A DNA stretch of 32,690 bases from contig NZ_AUUU01000126.1 of NCBI RefSeq assembly GCF_002760435.1, positions 1 through 32,690 on the forward strand, written 5' to 3'. The notes beneath the pieces are model-generated. The model was not told where the DNA came from. It did no database searches and worked only from the letters and a program-made list of their open reading frames with translations. This DNA comes from Clostridium sp. LS. GTDB taxonomy: Bacteria; Bacillota; Clostridia; Clostridiales; Clostridiaceae. The stretch's first letter is position 1. Each line of letters starts with the position of its first letter. The position numbers and the translations under genes were made by a program. Of the stretch, positions 16,051-24,351 are shown in pieces.

Positions 16051-16108
16051 TTAGTCTAATTAGACTAACCACACTTAAATATTATAGTCTAATTAGACTA
16101 ATTGTCAA
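16051..16108 (-). promoter_or_regulatory. strong promoter with two near-identical palindromic operators
   Basis: On the minus strand, -35 TTGACA (16103-16108) and -10 TATAAT (16081-16086) are perfect hexamers 16 bases apart. The palindrome TAGTCTAATTAGACTA (16085-16100) fills the spacer. A second, TTAGTCTAATTAGACTAA (16051-16068), lies just downstream, centres 33 bases apart. Expected product: the esterase-padR transcript with about 145 bases of leader. Confidence 0.7.
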
Positions 16109-16266
16109 CTATAATTATCTTCTTAACATTTATACTGGGTCTTGTTTAACTTAATTCTACTGGCATCTAGAACCTAAAAATTATTAGGTGATTCAAGCGG
16201 TTTAATTAATTCACTCATAGATTTGATTTTTGTTTAATTATGAAATTTATTAAAAACTTTGAGCAT

Positions 16267-16303
16267 AAAAAACACACCATTCATTGAGAATAATGTGTTT
16301 TTT
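16267..16303. terminator. bidirectional-looking terminator
   Basis: AAAAAACACA (16267-16276) and TGTGTTTTTT (16294-16303) form a stem with T-runs on both strands. It lies 220 bases past the RibD-like gene stop. The rest of 15928-16519 holds no gene that I can see. Confidence 0.55.
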
Positions 16304-16519
16304 ATTAATTATTTACTTTTACTCAATAATTTTATTACTAAAGTGGTTGCACTAGCTGTTATTATTATGATTTGCCGATCTGAAAGATTTCCTTTACAGC
16401 ATCTTTTTTAATTAACTATTATTCCCTTTTGCTAATTTCATCTGTGATTAATGATTTTGAAATATATAGCGCTTTTATCCTATATTTATTTATATTCTAT
16501 TACAATCGTCAACTTAATA

Positions 16520-17089
16520 TTAATTCCTTACAGGCTGATAGCAAAGCTGAACAACCCCTGAAGAAAATTTATTGGTATTAATAAGCTTGAGGCTTAATCT
16601 CTGCTTTATATCGATAAACATAGGTTTGCCATCTCCTAAAATCACTGGATGAATAGATAATCTAAATTCATCAATAAGATCTAGATTTAAAAAAGTTGTT
16701 ATAAGACTTGCTCCTCCATAAAGCCAAATATCTTTGCCTGGCTCATTCTTTATTTTCTTTATTTCTTCTACTATATTACGGCTTATTAGATTTGCCTCTG
16801 GATACTCATTTATAGGATTTTTTGAGAACACATATTTCTTTTTACTATGAACTAGCTTCCAAATTTCTTTCTCAGCATCTGATGTTTCATTCTCTGGAAT
16901 GTATTGTCCCCATAATTCATAGCTTTTGCGCCCATATAGAATTGTATCAATATTATTCAAGAAATCAATAAACCCCATATCAGGATCCATAATACACCAA
17001 TCCACTTCACCGTTTGGCCCCTCGATAAATCCATCTAATGTTACAGCTAAATCTAAAATTATTCTTCTATTACTTTCAGTATTTAACAT
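16520..17089 (-). CDS. dihydrofolate reductase family protein (RibD C-terminal domain)
   Basis: 189-aa Rossmann-like NADPH reductase. ILDLAVTLDGFIEGPNGEVDW is the typical start, ILYGRKSYELWG the conserved block, and IWLYGGASLITTFLNLDLIDEFRLSIHPVILGDGKPMF the C-terminal core. These stand-alone 'YwjB/YyaP-like' proteins are not true DHFRs and their substrates are unknown. Start ATG 17089 behind GAGG. Single gene, cytosolic. Confidence 0.88.
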   Translation of the reverse strand: MLNTESNRRIILDLAVTLDGFIEGPNGEVDWCIMDPDMGFIDFLNNIDTILYGRKSYELWGQYIPENETSDAEKEIWKLVHSKKKYVFSKNPINEYPEANLISRNIVEEIKKIKNEPGKDIWLYGGASLITTFLNLDLIDEFRLSIHPVILGDGKPMFIDIKQRLSLKLINTNKFSSGVVQLCYQPVRN

Positions 17090-17238
17090 GACATTCAGCC
17101 TCCCCTCAAAAACATTTTTATCATATTATTCTTCTACATTTGGAAAATAATATTCGCCACCTCTTGCATACCCAGAAAAATAGATAAAGAATAATTATTT
17201 TCTCAAAAGAAAATATGTACCACGAAGTTTAACGAATA

Positions 17239-18402
17239 CTATATTTTCAATTCTTCAATCAGCGTTCGCCCGATTGGGTCTGCATCAGAGAGGCATACAG
17301 GGTCTTTGACAATCAGTCCTGCCTTCTCATGCCAGAACTCACTAAATAGGATGTATAGTGGCTTAAGCCGTTCAATGTCTCCGCCCTCCGCTAACGTTTT
17401 TGCAATGAAATCGATGGCAAAATACATAGTCTTGCTTTCATATGTCAGGTGAGGGTGTGGATGTCCATGGGCATCGATTACCCAGATAATTAAGTTCCCC
17501 ACCTGTTGCAGTCCATAACAAGGGGTTATACCGAGCTCTTTACAAAAAGGAATAAGTTGGTCGTTGAAATCCATCTTCGAACGGCAATTTACAATAACCA
17601 AATACTTAGAAGAGCTATCCTTAGAGAAAACATGCGCAAAATTCACACGCTCTACATCTCCATGTTGCTTTTCATAGGCAAGATCAATCCCGGTACACTC
17701 TTTAAATCGAGTGAGTTCACTTGGTAAAAAACGTGTGAGGTCGAGTTGCGGGTTCGATGCTATTGCAACACTTCCTGGGATTTTCGCAGCCGTGAACAAG
17801 CCTGATGTGCCACCTGATGAAATTGAATAAAAGATGATCCTCTCGTTAGGTATGCCCAAGCTTCGTGCCACTCTGGTTACAAGCTTCGCCGTCGCTTCGC
17901 GGTAGTCTCTTTCATGCGTGCCATAGAACCAGCCTACAGCTATGTCTGACTCAAAGTACATCGGATCTTCAATGCTTAACAAATGACCTTTCAGAAACGT
18001 AGACCATGACCACTTACGGAAGCGTGGAAGTGGTCCATTCGCAATTGTCCCGTCATCGCGCATGGTATCTAGCACAACATAGAGATAATCGTGTTCGCTT
18101 GCATGATAAAAGCACTCAAAATGCGCACCATCAACCTGAGTATTGAATTTGCCTTCTGGTACTCTGTCAAATTGTTCATAATCCATACACACACTTTCAC
18201 CTGTGAGAGCTGACGCATCAGCCGAACGGTATCTCTCACGTCTACATGCTTCGAGCGTTTCAGCAAGATCAGCCTCAGTTCCTTCGGCATCGTACCCACA
18301 GGCTATATTTTCAAGAAATTCGATTGCTGGGAGACTGTCGTTGTTATTCAATTTCTTTTGATGTTTAACAAAGTATCCTTGATTTTCTTGCTCTTTTTTC
18401 AT
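17239..18402 (-). CDS. uncharacterised protein with alpha/beta-hydrolase-like serine elbow
   Basis: 387-aa protein that I cannot assign to a named family. The region RIIFYSISSGGTSGLFTAAKIPGSVAIASNPQLDL (from residue 188) looks like a strand, nucleophile elbow (Ser-x-Ser-Ser-Gly-Gly) and helix of an alpha/beta hydrolase, and later HGHPHPHLTYES is a His-rich loop that might hold the catalytic His. The middle region (about 105-160) resembles glycan- or Asp2-like accessory proteins only loosely. No signal peptide. By eye it is clearly more GC-rich than adjoining genes, a sign of transfer. A strong inverted repeat lies about 65 bases upstream. Confidence 0.6.
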   Translation of the reverse strand: MKKEQENQGYFVKHQKKLNNNDSLPAIEFLENIACGYDAEGTEADLAETLEACRRERYRSADASALTGESVCMDYEQFDRVPEGKFNTQVDGAHFECFYHASEHDYLYVVLDTMRDDGTIANGPLPRFRKWSWSTFLKGHLLSIEDPMYFESDIAVGWFYGTHERDYREATAKLVTRVARSLGIPNERIIFYSISSGGTSGLFTAAKIPGSVAIASNPQLDLTRFLPSELTRFKECTGIDLAYEKQHGDVERVNFAHVFSKDSSSKYLVIVNCRSKMDFNDQLIPFCKELGITPCYGLQQVGNLIIWVIDAHGHPHPHLTYESKTMYFAIDFIAKTLAEGGDIERLKPLYILFSEFWHEKAGLIVKDPVCLSDADPIGRTLIEELKI

Positions 18403-18465
18403 AAAAACTTATTCCCTTCCCCATATATTTTAGTAGAAAAATTTAGTGGTTGAACTATAGTCACA

Positions 18466-18493
18466 TTGTATCAGAACACTTGTTCTAACACAA
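18466..18493. promoter_or_regulatory. 28-bp imperfect palindrome upstream of the hydrolase-like gene
   Basis: The core AGAACACTTGTTCT (six-base arms, two-base centre) is flanked by TTGT and ACAA at equal distance, giving an extended dyad. No T-run follows. The layout suits an operator of a TetR-type dimer. Confidence 0.45.
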
Positions 18494-18530
18494 TGGTTTT
18501 ATAGAAATTTGTGAAAAGGTAAAGTTCCAC

Positions 18531-19481
18531 CTACTTAATTGGGATAAACGATGATTCAAGCCTAGGAATTGGTATGCCTAGTCTGCGAGCTTCAGTAAGA
18601 GTATCCCGTACAAATATTACATTACTTTCAGCTTTTAGATTTTCACTTCCACTAGCACTTCTCATTATTTCTCTAGGTAGCTTCCCCTTAGCTAATGCTA
18701 ATTTCATTACAAAAGCCACAAGGCCTGCAGGTAAATTCACCGCAATATTTGTTATTGTACTAACCTTAGAACCTTTAGCTCTCATCAATGGTATGAGCTC
18801 CCTTAATATTAATGCAAAATCTTTAAGGGCACTTGTCGAATCGAATAGATTATCTAAGGAACCCACTTTTGAGGCTGCAGCCATTAGGCTTGCATTAGTA
18901 ATTACATGAAACCATAGCCAATTACGCATATCTTTCTTTTCAGATATACCAAAACCTGCATTTTTAAATAAGCTAGCCACTGTATCATATCTATTTTTAT
19001 TAGTAATATTCTCAATGAATCCCATAAATATATTTTTCATAAACCCACCATCTAATGTGTTTTGGTTTATAAAAGATCCACCAGCTCCTGGAAATCCCCA
19101 GACAACTTGTTCTTTTGGAATTGATCCAATTGAATTTAGAGGTTCATCAATAATATTATTAAATATTAAAACAGTTGAATTATTAACAAGTGGCTCTAAC
19201 CAATTTATTATGTTACTTAATTGATTATGATTTACACTAATCATAATCAAATCAAAATCATGGTTAGATGACAGCTCTTCTATCATTTTGATTTTCCAAG
19301 CTTTATTTACTGAGTCACCTTTTTTATTCTTTCTACCATCTAATATTTTCAAATTCACTATATCGCCATACTGATTGATTCTTCCTGGACGAACATAAAA
19401 TGTTACATCATTACCCGCTCGTTCTAAAGCCCATCCATATTGTGTTGAAATTACTCCTCTACCTATCATTAAAATTTTCAT
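18531..19481 (-). CDS. ketopantoate reductase family protein (PanE/ApbA-like)
   Basis: 316-aa NADP-dependent reductase. The N-terminal Rossmann motif is MKILMIGRGVISTQYGWALERAGNDVTFYVRPGR, a G-x-G-x-x-S variant; the C-terminal helical domain contains WFHVITNASLMAAASKVG and the closing SGSENLKAE. True PanE makes pantoate for CoA; stand-alone divergent members of this size act on unknown oxoacids. Start ATG 19481 after AGGAGGT. It is divergent from a TetR regulator across a 160-base interval that holds two TGTTGT-type dyads, so it is probably the regulator's target. Confidence 0.8.
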   Translation of the reverse strand: MKILMIGRGVISTQYGWALERAGNDVTFYVRPGRINQYGDIVNLKILDGRKNKKGDSVNKAWKIKMIEELSSNHDFDLIMISVNHNQLSNIINWLEPLVNNSTVLIFNNIIDEPLNSIGSIPKEQVVWGFPGAGGSFINQNTLDGGFMKNIFMGFIENITNKNRYDTVASLFKNAGFGISEKKDMRNWLWFHVITNASLMAAASKVGSLDNLFDSTSALKDFALILRELIPLMRAKGSKVSTITNIAVNLPAGLVAFVMKLALAKGKLPREIMRSASGSENLKAESNVIFVRDTLTEARRLGIPIPRLESSFIPIK

Positions 19482-19504
19482 TATATTACCTCCTATTAAA
19501 CACA

Positions 19505-19596
19505 TGTTGTCTATAACACAAGTGTATGTTAATATAATATTTAATTACTCACAAAGCTACAACCAATAGATTTTTGGCTATGTTGTGTAAACAACA
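19505..19596. promoter_or_regulatory. divergent promoter region with two TGTTGT-N4-ACAACA-type sites
   Basis: TGTTGTGTAAACAACA (19581-19596) has perfect six-base arms around a four-base centre. TGTTGTCTATAACACA (19505-19520) is a degenerate copy. They sit close to the starts of the TetR and PanE-like genes respectively, as expected for autoregulation plus control of the neighbour. Confidence 0.5.
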
Positions 19597-19641
19597 TTTT
19601 GCTAAATCTGTTGCTTTATCAAAGGAGATTAATGATAAATT

Positions 19642-20208
19642 ATGAATGAAAAAGACCCAAGAGCAGTAAGAACGAAAAATTTGATTAAAGAATCATTTGT
19701 TAAATTACTTGAGGAAAAAGACTTTAAGTACATTACAATTAAAGATATTACAACAAAGGCCACTATAAATAGAGCAACTTTTTATGCTCACTATATAGAT
19801 AAGTATATTTTATTGGAAGAACTCATTGTGGATTGCTTTGAAGAAATGTTGCCAGTAGAAATTTCAAACACTATAAATTTAACTGAAGATATCATAAAGG
19901 AACTTATTTTATTCCTTTATGAATACAATATCAATTTTTATCATACGCGCAAGATTGATTCAACATCCATTGCTTCTACTGTAGATAATTTATTAAAACA
20001 TAAAATAGACAATCTTATTGAAAAAATATTAAAAAGCAAGGCAGCTAGAGATGAGCTATATTCTAGAGACATAAATATTCTAGTCAAACTAATCTCCTCA
20101 TCAATATATAGTTGTGCCCAATATTGTTATCTTAATAAAAATGATAAAGAATACGCTATTGAAAAAACACTTAGCTTTATTATGAATGGAATAAGAGCTG
20201 TTAGATAA
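19642..20208 (+). CDS. TetR/AcrR family transcriptional regulator
   Basis: 188-aa repressor. The HTH (RTKNLIKESFVKLLEEKDFKYITIKDITTKATINRATFYAHYIDKYILLEEL) is a classic TetR_N, and the C-terminal part resembles the TetR_C_7/DhaS-like type. Start ATG 19642 follows AAAGGAG. It is divergent from the PanE-like gene. Its last 108 bases overlap tail-to-tail with the frame of the WYL regulator on the other strand. Confidence 0.9.
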   Translation: MNEKDPRAVRTKNLIKESFVKLLEEKDFKYITIKDITTKATINRATFYAHYIDKYILLEELIVDCFEEMLPVEISNTINLTEDIIKELILFLYEYNINFYHTRKIDSTSIASTVDNLLKHKIDNLIEKILKSKAARDELYSRDINILVKLISSSIYSCAQYCYLNKNDKEYAIEKTLSFIMNGIRAVR

Positions 20209-21150
20209 TCTCTCTTTTAAACCTTCTAATACTTCTTCTGGCATTTCCCTGACCTTGATATCCTCACCTAGGAAAAGTATCCAATTTATCATTTCTGTCA
20301 ATTCTTCCAACTTATTAACGTTGATAAAAGTCTTTAGAACGGCTGTTGCTAAGTAAGGATTTGTGTAGTAAATTGAAACCTTTAACGGATGATATTTTTT
20401 GTACTGGGCAATTGCTTTTGAACCAAGTTCAAGAACAAGATTTATTACTTCTTCCTGCTTACTTAGCTTCTCTAAAATCTTTTGATCACTTAGTCTCTTT
20501 TTCGTCGGGTAAGGTTCAACACTGGTGAGATGATCAACTGAAAATAGATGTTTCTTTTCTTCCTTTAAGTCAAAGCCTTCAATAAACCAAAGGCCATTTT
20601 CATGATAAAGGTGCAAAAGATAAATTGAGTAAGATTTTATTATTATCCCCTCTTCGATGGAAATCAATAAATATCTATCCAAGAGAAGAATTTGGATTAG
20701 CTTTTCCAATATTGGGTGAGGGAGGTCTGAAAGATTAAGTATGTCGGGATTATAGGGATTGGTTCCTTCAAAAAGCAAGATTTGATTTAAAAGAACCAAG
20801 TCATCTTGTTGGTTTTCTGATATGAGGCCTAGTAATTTTTCAGCTATAGACTGACGACTCTTTAGATATGGGAGTTGTTGATTTCTTGTGGCCATAAAGG
20901 CAATAAAAAGAGCTTTGACCTCATTGTCGTTAAAGTGAACAACAGGTAGGACTGAGTTATTCATAACAGAATACCCACCATCCCTTCCAACTTCTGCGAT
21001 AAGAGGCATTCCCATAGCCTCAATATCCCTAATATCTCTAATAGCTGTCGAACGAGAGATGTTAAATTCTCGCATGATTTCAGAAATTGTAAAGTGGGCG
21101 CGGTTGTTGATATACCGCATGATGATATTAATCCGTTCAACTTTTTTCAT
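20101..21150 (-). CDS. YafY-like HTH/WYL-domain transcriptional regulator, extended C-terminus
   Basis: 349-aa protein: N-terminal DeoR-like HTH_11 (residues 1-60, FTISEIMREFNISRSTAIRDIRDIEAMG), WYL domain around 165-225 (YHENGLWFIEGFDL and VDHLTSVEPY) and a WCX-like tail (VSIYYTNPYLATAVLK, EDIKVREMPEEVLEGLKERL). WYL regulators sense ligands and control adjacent genes. Members are usually near 310 aa; here the last 35 or so residues are encoded antisense to the 3' end of the tetR gene, suggesting loss of the original stop at a recombination junction near 20215. ATG 21150 follows GGAGG. Divergent from the GyrI-like gene. Confidence 0.88.
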   Translation of the reverse strand: MKKVERINIIMRYINNRAHFTISEIMREFNISRSTAIRDIRDIEAMGMPLIAEVGRDGGYSVMNNSVLPVVHFNDNEVKALFIAFMATRNQQLPYLKSRQSIAEKLLGLISENQQDDLVLLNQILLFEGTNPYNPDILNLSDLPHPILEKLIQILLLDRYLLISIEEGIIIKSYSIYLLHLYHENGLWFIEGFDLKEEKKHLFSVDHLTSVEPYPTKKRLSDQKILEKLSKQEEVINLVLELGSKAIAQYKKYHPLKVSIYYTNPYLATAVLKTFINVNKLEELTEMINWILFLGEDIKVREMPEEVLEGLKERLSNSSYSIHNKAKCFFNSVFFIIFIKITILGTTIY

Positions 21151-21260
21151 ATGGCCTCCTAAATAGTATCATTTTTTGACATGATTTAAAATTATTATAT
21201 AATCATCAAGTGATGAATACAAGTCAATTGATTAATTTAAAAAAGAGGAAGGTTTTAAAT

Positions 21261-21740
21261 ATGGCAGATTATGCACTAGAAGAAAAAGCCAACTTTACCG
21301 TATTAGGTTTTGGAACTGAGCTTAAAAGCCATTACACTGATTTTGCTGGCTTAAACAAGGAAAAGTTAGAGTTTTGGCAGACCATCACCAAAGATGGAAG
21401 GCTTGATACTTTAAAAAACATAGCCATAAATGACTACGTTTTTACCGTGAACGAAGCAGTTAATAACAAAATGATGCATTATGCTGGCGTAATGACGGAG
21501 GCACAGGCACCAGAAGGTGCCAGAGTTATCCAATTTCCTAAAGGGGAATATCTGGTTGTTAAAGGAGAAGGAACGACAGCTAATGAATTAGAAAATAAAC
21601 TTGCTGTCCTTGCCTTTGGTCAAGTCTTAGCAGAGGCAAAGAATTTTGCCTATGTTGGTGGACCAAATACAACAGCTCTGATGGGGCAACGAAACGGCTT
21701 AGTTTTCGGTGAAATATGGATTCCTGTTGTTAGGAAATAA
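21261..21740 (+). CDS. GyrI-like small-molecule-binding domain protein
   Basis: 159-aa stand-alone GyrI-like (AraC effector-binding) domain. YALEEKANFTVLGFGTEL opens it, MMHYAGVMTEAQAPEGARVIQFPKGEYLVVKGEG is the typical central hairpin, and NGLVFGEIWIPVVRK closes it. Members bind or hydrolyse hydrophobic or cyclopropanoid compounds. The ATG at 21261 follows AGAGGAAGG; upstream candidates are worse. It is divergent from the WYL regulator and leads a two-gene operon. Confidence 0.85.
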   Translation: MADYALEEKANFTVLGFGTELKSHYTDFAGLNKEKLEFWQTITKDGRLDTLKNIAINDYVFTVNEAVNNKMMHYAGVMTEAQAPEGARVIQFPKGEYLVVKGEGTTANELENKLAVLAFGQVLAEAKNFAYVGGPNTTALMGQRNGLVFGEIWIPVVRK

Positions 21741-21753
21741 AGGAGCGATTGAA

Positions 21754-22215
21754 ATGTCATATATTGTTGATTTTAAAAATGTGTCTGCAGTTGGCTTAGA
21801 GTCTTCACCTGTAGTAGAAGAGCTTGCTGGTTTACGTGCTAATGAAGCCCGTTACCTTATGAACAAATACAAGCATGAATTTACGGTTGTACCAGCTAGT
21901 GAAAGCCAGGATACACTGGACTACGTGAACCGAATTTTGAAAGAACGTGATATTGAATTTTCAGCCAAACCTTTAGAAACGTCGCGTTTTCAAGTGGGCA
22001 ATATCAAATTTGCCTACGTCTTTTATGAGGATGGTCTTGAAGTCAATGTCATGTATACGGTTGATGATCCCAAGAAAAGAGCCGTTGGTTTGAAGCTTTC
22101 TGAGGGTATGGATGTGCCAAAGGAATTAGAAGGGAAGTTTAAGTTTGCTAGGCAGAAGTCTAAGTTAGCTGGAACAATTCGAGGTTCGTTTTTTGTAATT
22201 AAAGGAGATTATTAA
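21754..22215 (+). CDS. uncharacterised protein in operon with GyrI-like gene
   Basis: 153-aa protein that I do not recognise as a named family. It begins 13 bases after the GyrI-like gene behind AAAGGAG, so the two are co-transcribed. No signal peptide or membrane segment; it is mostly alternating strands with several charged helices (VVEELAGLRANEARYLMNKY, DTLDYVNRILKERD). The C-terminal AGTIRGSFFVIKGDY resembles a beta strand. Probably under control of the WYL regulator. Confidence 0.75.
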   Translation: MSYIVDFKNVSAVGLESSPVVEELAGLRANEARYLMNKYKHEFTVVPASESQDTLDYVNRILKERDIEFSAKPLETSRFQVGNIKFAYVFYEDGLEVNVMYTVDDPKKRAVGLKLSEGMDVPKELEGKFKFARQKSKLAGTIRGSFFVIKGDY

Positions 22216-22395
22216 AGTAAGTAAGCGTAAATGCAGGCATCCAGCCATTTTTATATTAGGTCAAAACTTTTTCATTAGGTACGAGGTTCTTGTATAAAAA
22301 ATAGCAAAATGTGTATCGACAGATATAAGTTGGACCTGAATTATTCATGGAGATGAGTAATTCGGGTTAAACTTATATTAATTGGCAGGTATAAC

Positions 22396-22448
22396 AATGG
22401 GGCAGTAGATAGTTTTGTGTAAAAAACAAAACTATCTACTGCCCCATT
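22396..22448. repeat. perfect 23-bp inverted repeat with 7-base loop
   Basis: Arms run 22396-22418 and 22426-22448 with no mismatch around loop GTAAAAA; the stem includes GGGGCAGTAGATAG. No run of Ts follows on either strand, so it is unusual for an intrinsic terminator. It could end the GyrI operon transcript or be the end of a small mobile element. The rest of 22216-22648 holds a dispersed repeat fragment (22477-22530) and a 25-codon frame (22569-22646, minus) without RBS. Confidence 0.65.
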
Positions 22449-22476
22449 ATGTCTGAAATTTTCAACATAACATTCT

Positions 22477-22530
22477 TTAATTTTCAAAGAACATAATTTT
22501 TATTAATTACTTCGTTAAATCTACAAAGTC
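22477..22530. repeat. dispersed repeat, copy 2 (partner near 6739)
   Basis: Shares ATTTTCAAAGAACAT and, with similar spacing, AAATCTACA with 6739-6800. Just beyond it, 22549-22570 has TTTTTATATTCACAGG, similar to the left end of the hairpin repeats at 8866 and 28079. Confidence 0.4.
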
Positions 22531-22648
22531 AGTATTATCATATACAAATTTTTATATTCACAGGGTTTTTATTCAATTATTTCAGAAAATTCATCTAAAG
22601 CTGGATAAAGTCCAGAATTTTTCATTGTATGATTACTTTTCTTCATTT

Positions 22649-23443
22649 CTAACTCACCGGCTCAAAGTTATTTTTTACGGAATGATTCGTTTGCTTGGAT
22701 AAAAATACAACAGCAATTACAATAAGGATTGTAAGTACTAAGGTTACAATACCTCGATCTATGTTTAGACCGCCTTTATCTGCAGGTACAGATATCCAGT
22801 CGGCAAATGAGGCGCCCAGCGGCCGAGTCATAACATATGCAAACCAAAATGTAAAAATTTCATTAAGTCCTAAGAACTTTTGGCATATAAACGGAAGAAT
22901 AAATAGTACCAAGTACACTATTCCCGAAGTAATGTAACCTAGATGCAAGGTTTCAGCTGAGAAATCGCTGGCTGCCGTTCCAAGGGCAAATGCAATCAAT
23001 ACAGCTGCCCAATAAAAAATTTCTCTTTGCTTTGTATTAATGCTGTGTATAGAAAGTGTCTTTTCCGATATATACCAGGCGGCAAAATTTACAATCAGCA
23101 AAACAATGTAAGTACCTGTTAATGTCGCCAACGGGATTCCTACAACCGAATGCATAATGTCTGCAAAAATGGTTCCAAAAACACTAACCATGGCAATCGC
23201 TAACCAATATTTCCAGGCCAAATAGCGGCGTGCTTTAAACTGGATAACCAGAGCCACCGAGAAACCCACAGCTTCTATTACCAAGGCTATCGGTGGTGGT
23301 ACCACCCTGATTAAAAAATCCGAAAAGACTTCGCCCATTGCTGTTGTGAGAAGTTTCGTTATCCAAAACAGCAGTGTGATTTCAGGTACTTTGGTTAGTA
23401 AGTTTGTTGTTACCTTTTCATCAAGAGATAAGCTATTATTCAT
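22649..23443 (-). CDS. COG4705-type multi-pass membrane protein
   Basis: 264-aa integral membrane protein with about seven to eight helices. Four internal repeats share a small-residue and Asp pattern: KLLTTAMGEVFSDFL, GTIFADIMHSVVG, ALGTAASDFSAET and RPLGASFADWIS. This pattern is typical of the COG4705 'uncharacterized membrane-anchored' family, for which no substrate is established. ATG 23443 after AGGAG. It is divergent from a two-component system (217-base gap), an association common for these proteins, which suggests regulation by it. Confidence 0.8.
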   Translation of the reverse strand: MNNSLSLDEKVTTNLLTKVPEITLLFWITKLLTTAMGEVFSDFLIRVVPPPIALVIEAVGFSVALVIQFKARRYLAWKYWLAIAMVSVFGTIFADIMHSVVGIPLATLTGTYIVLLIVNFAAWYISEKTLSIHSINTKQREIFYWAAVLIAFALGTAASDFSAETLHLGYITSGIVYLVLFILPFICQKFLGLNEIFTFWFAYVMTRPLGASFADWISVPADKGGLNIDRGIVTLVLTILIVIAVVFLSKQTNHSVKNNFEPVS

Positions 23444-23659
23444 TTATATCCTCTCCTATTTAAATTTAAAATTTTGTACTTTCAGAAATATCTGGAATAC
23501 CTCCAAAACCATTATCCTGCTATGTTTCAATAGTAAACTAAAATTCTTAGCAAAAAATAAGAATCAGATTAGAAAATTCTCATTTTTCTATAATGCATTT
23601 TAAATGTTTCTATTGTAAAATAAAGCTTAATGGATTTGTTAAAAAGGATGTGAACAAAC

Positions 23660-24337
23660 ATGGCAAAAATACTTATAGTTGAAGATGAGATAAAAATATT
23701 GAACTTATTAAAGCTTGAACTTACTCATGAAGGATATGAAGTAGATACTGCCACAGATGGTAGAACAGGTTTGGAAAAAATCGAATGCAACTCCTACGAA
23801 GTAGTTATCCTTGATATCATGCTCCCCCAATTAAATGGTATGGAAGTTTGCAGGAGATCTCGAAAGTTTACAAGTGTGCCCATTATTATGCTTACTGCTA
23901 GGAACCAGATAATAGATAGGGTTACGGGCCTTGATACCGGAGCAGACGATTATATAACTAAGCCTTTTTCTACAGAGGAATTACTGGCCAGGATTCGTAG
24001 TGCCATTAGGAGAAATTCAATTCTCACAGCTAAAAGTAATATCATTTCGTATAAAAATATTACATTGAACCTTTCTACCTGTGAGGTCAAAATCGATGAG
24101 AAAATTATTGAACTAACAAAAAAAGAATACCAACTTATAGCATATATGCTTGAAAATAGAAACCAAGTACTTACAAGAGAGCAGATTTTAAACGCTGTCT
24201 GGGGTTATGACTATTTTGGCGATACAAATGTTGTTGATGTATATATAAGATATTTAAGGAACAAGCTCAATGACAATACGAATGAGAAATATATTTCAAC
24301 AGTCAGAGGAACTGGATATGTCATGAAAGAAATGTGA
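23660..24337 (+). CDS. OmpR-family response regulator
   Basis: 225-aa regulator. Receiver: acidic EDE (8-10), phospho-Asp52 in VILDIMLPQLNG, MLTARNQ with Thr switch, YITKPFS with Lys. DNA-binding winged helix: IIELTKKEYQLIAYMLENRNQVLTREQILNAVWG and VVDVYIRYLRNKL. Starts at ATG 23660 behind AAAGGATGTG and is followed directly by its kinase. Possible targets are its own operon and the divergent COG4705 gene. Confidence 0.9.
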   Translation: MAKILIVEDEIKILNLLKLELTHEGYEVDTATDGRTGLEKIECNSYEVVILDIMLPQLNGMEVCRRSRKFTSVPIIMLTARNQIIDRVTGLDTGADDYITKPFSTEELLARIRSAIRRNSILTAKSNIISYKNITLNLSTCEVKIDEKIIELTKKEYQLIAYMLENRNQVLTREQILNAVWGYDYFGDTNVVDVYIRYLRNKLNDNTNEKYISTVRGTGYVMKEM

Positions 24338-24351
24338 AGGGGAAAATAATT

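Noticed and set aside
19642..22215. WYL/GyrI/TetR block as a new defence system because of the WYL regulator
   Set aside because: WYL proteins do occur in defence loci, but no nuclease, helicase or restriction gene is nearby and the GyrI-like partner fits ordinary small-molecule response.
22569..22646. 25-codon minus-strand ORF as a real small gene
   Set aside because: It lacks a convincing RBS, directly abuts the COG4705 gene end and matches nothing I recognise.
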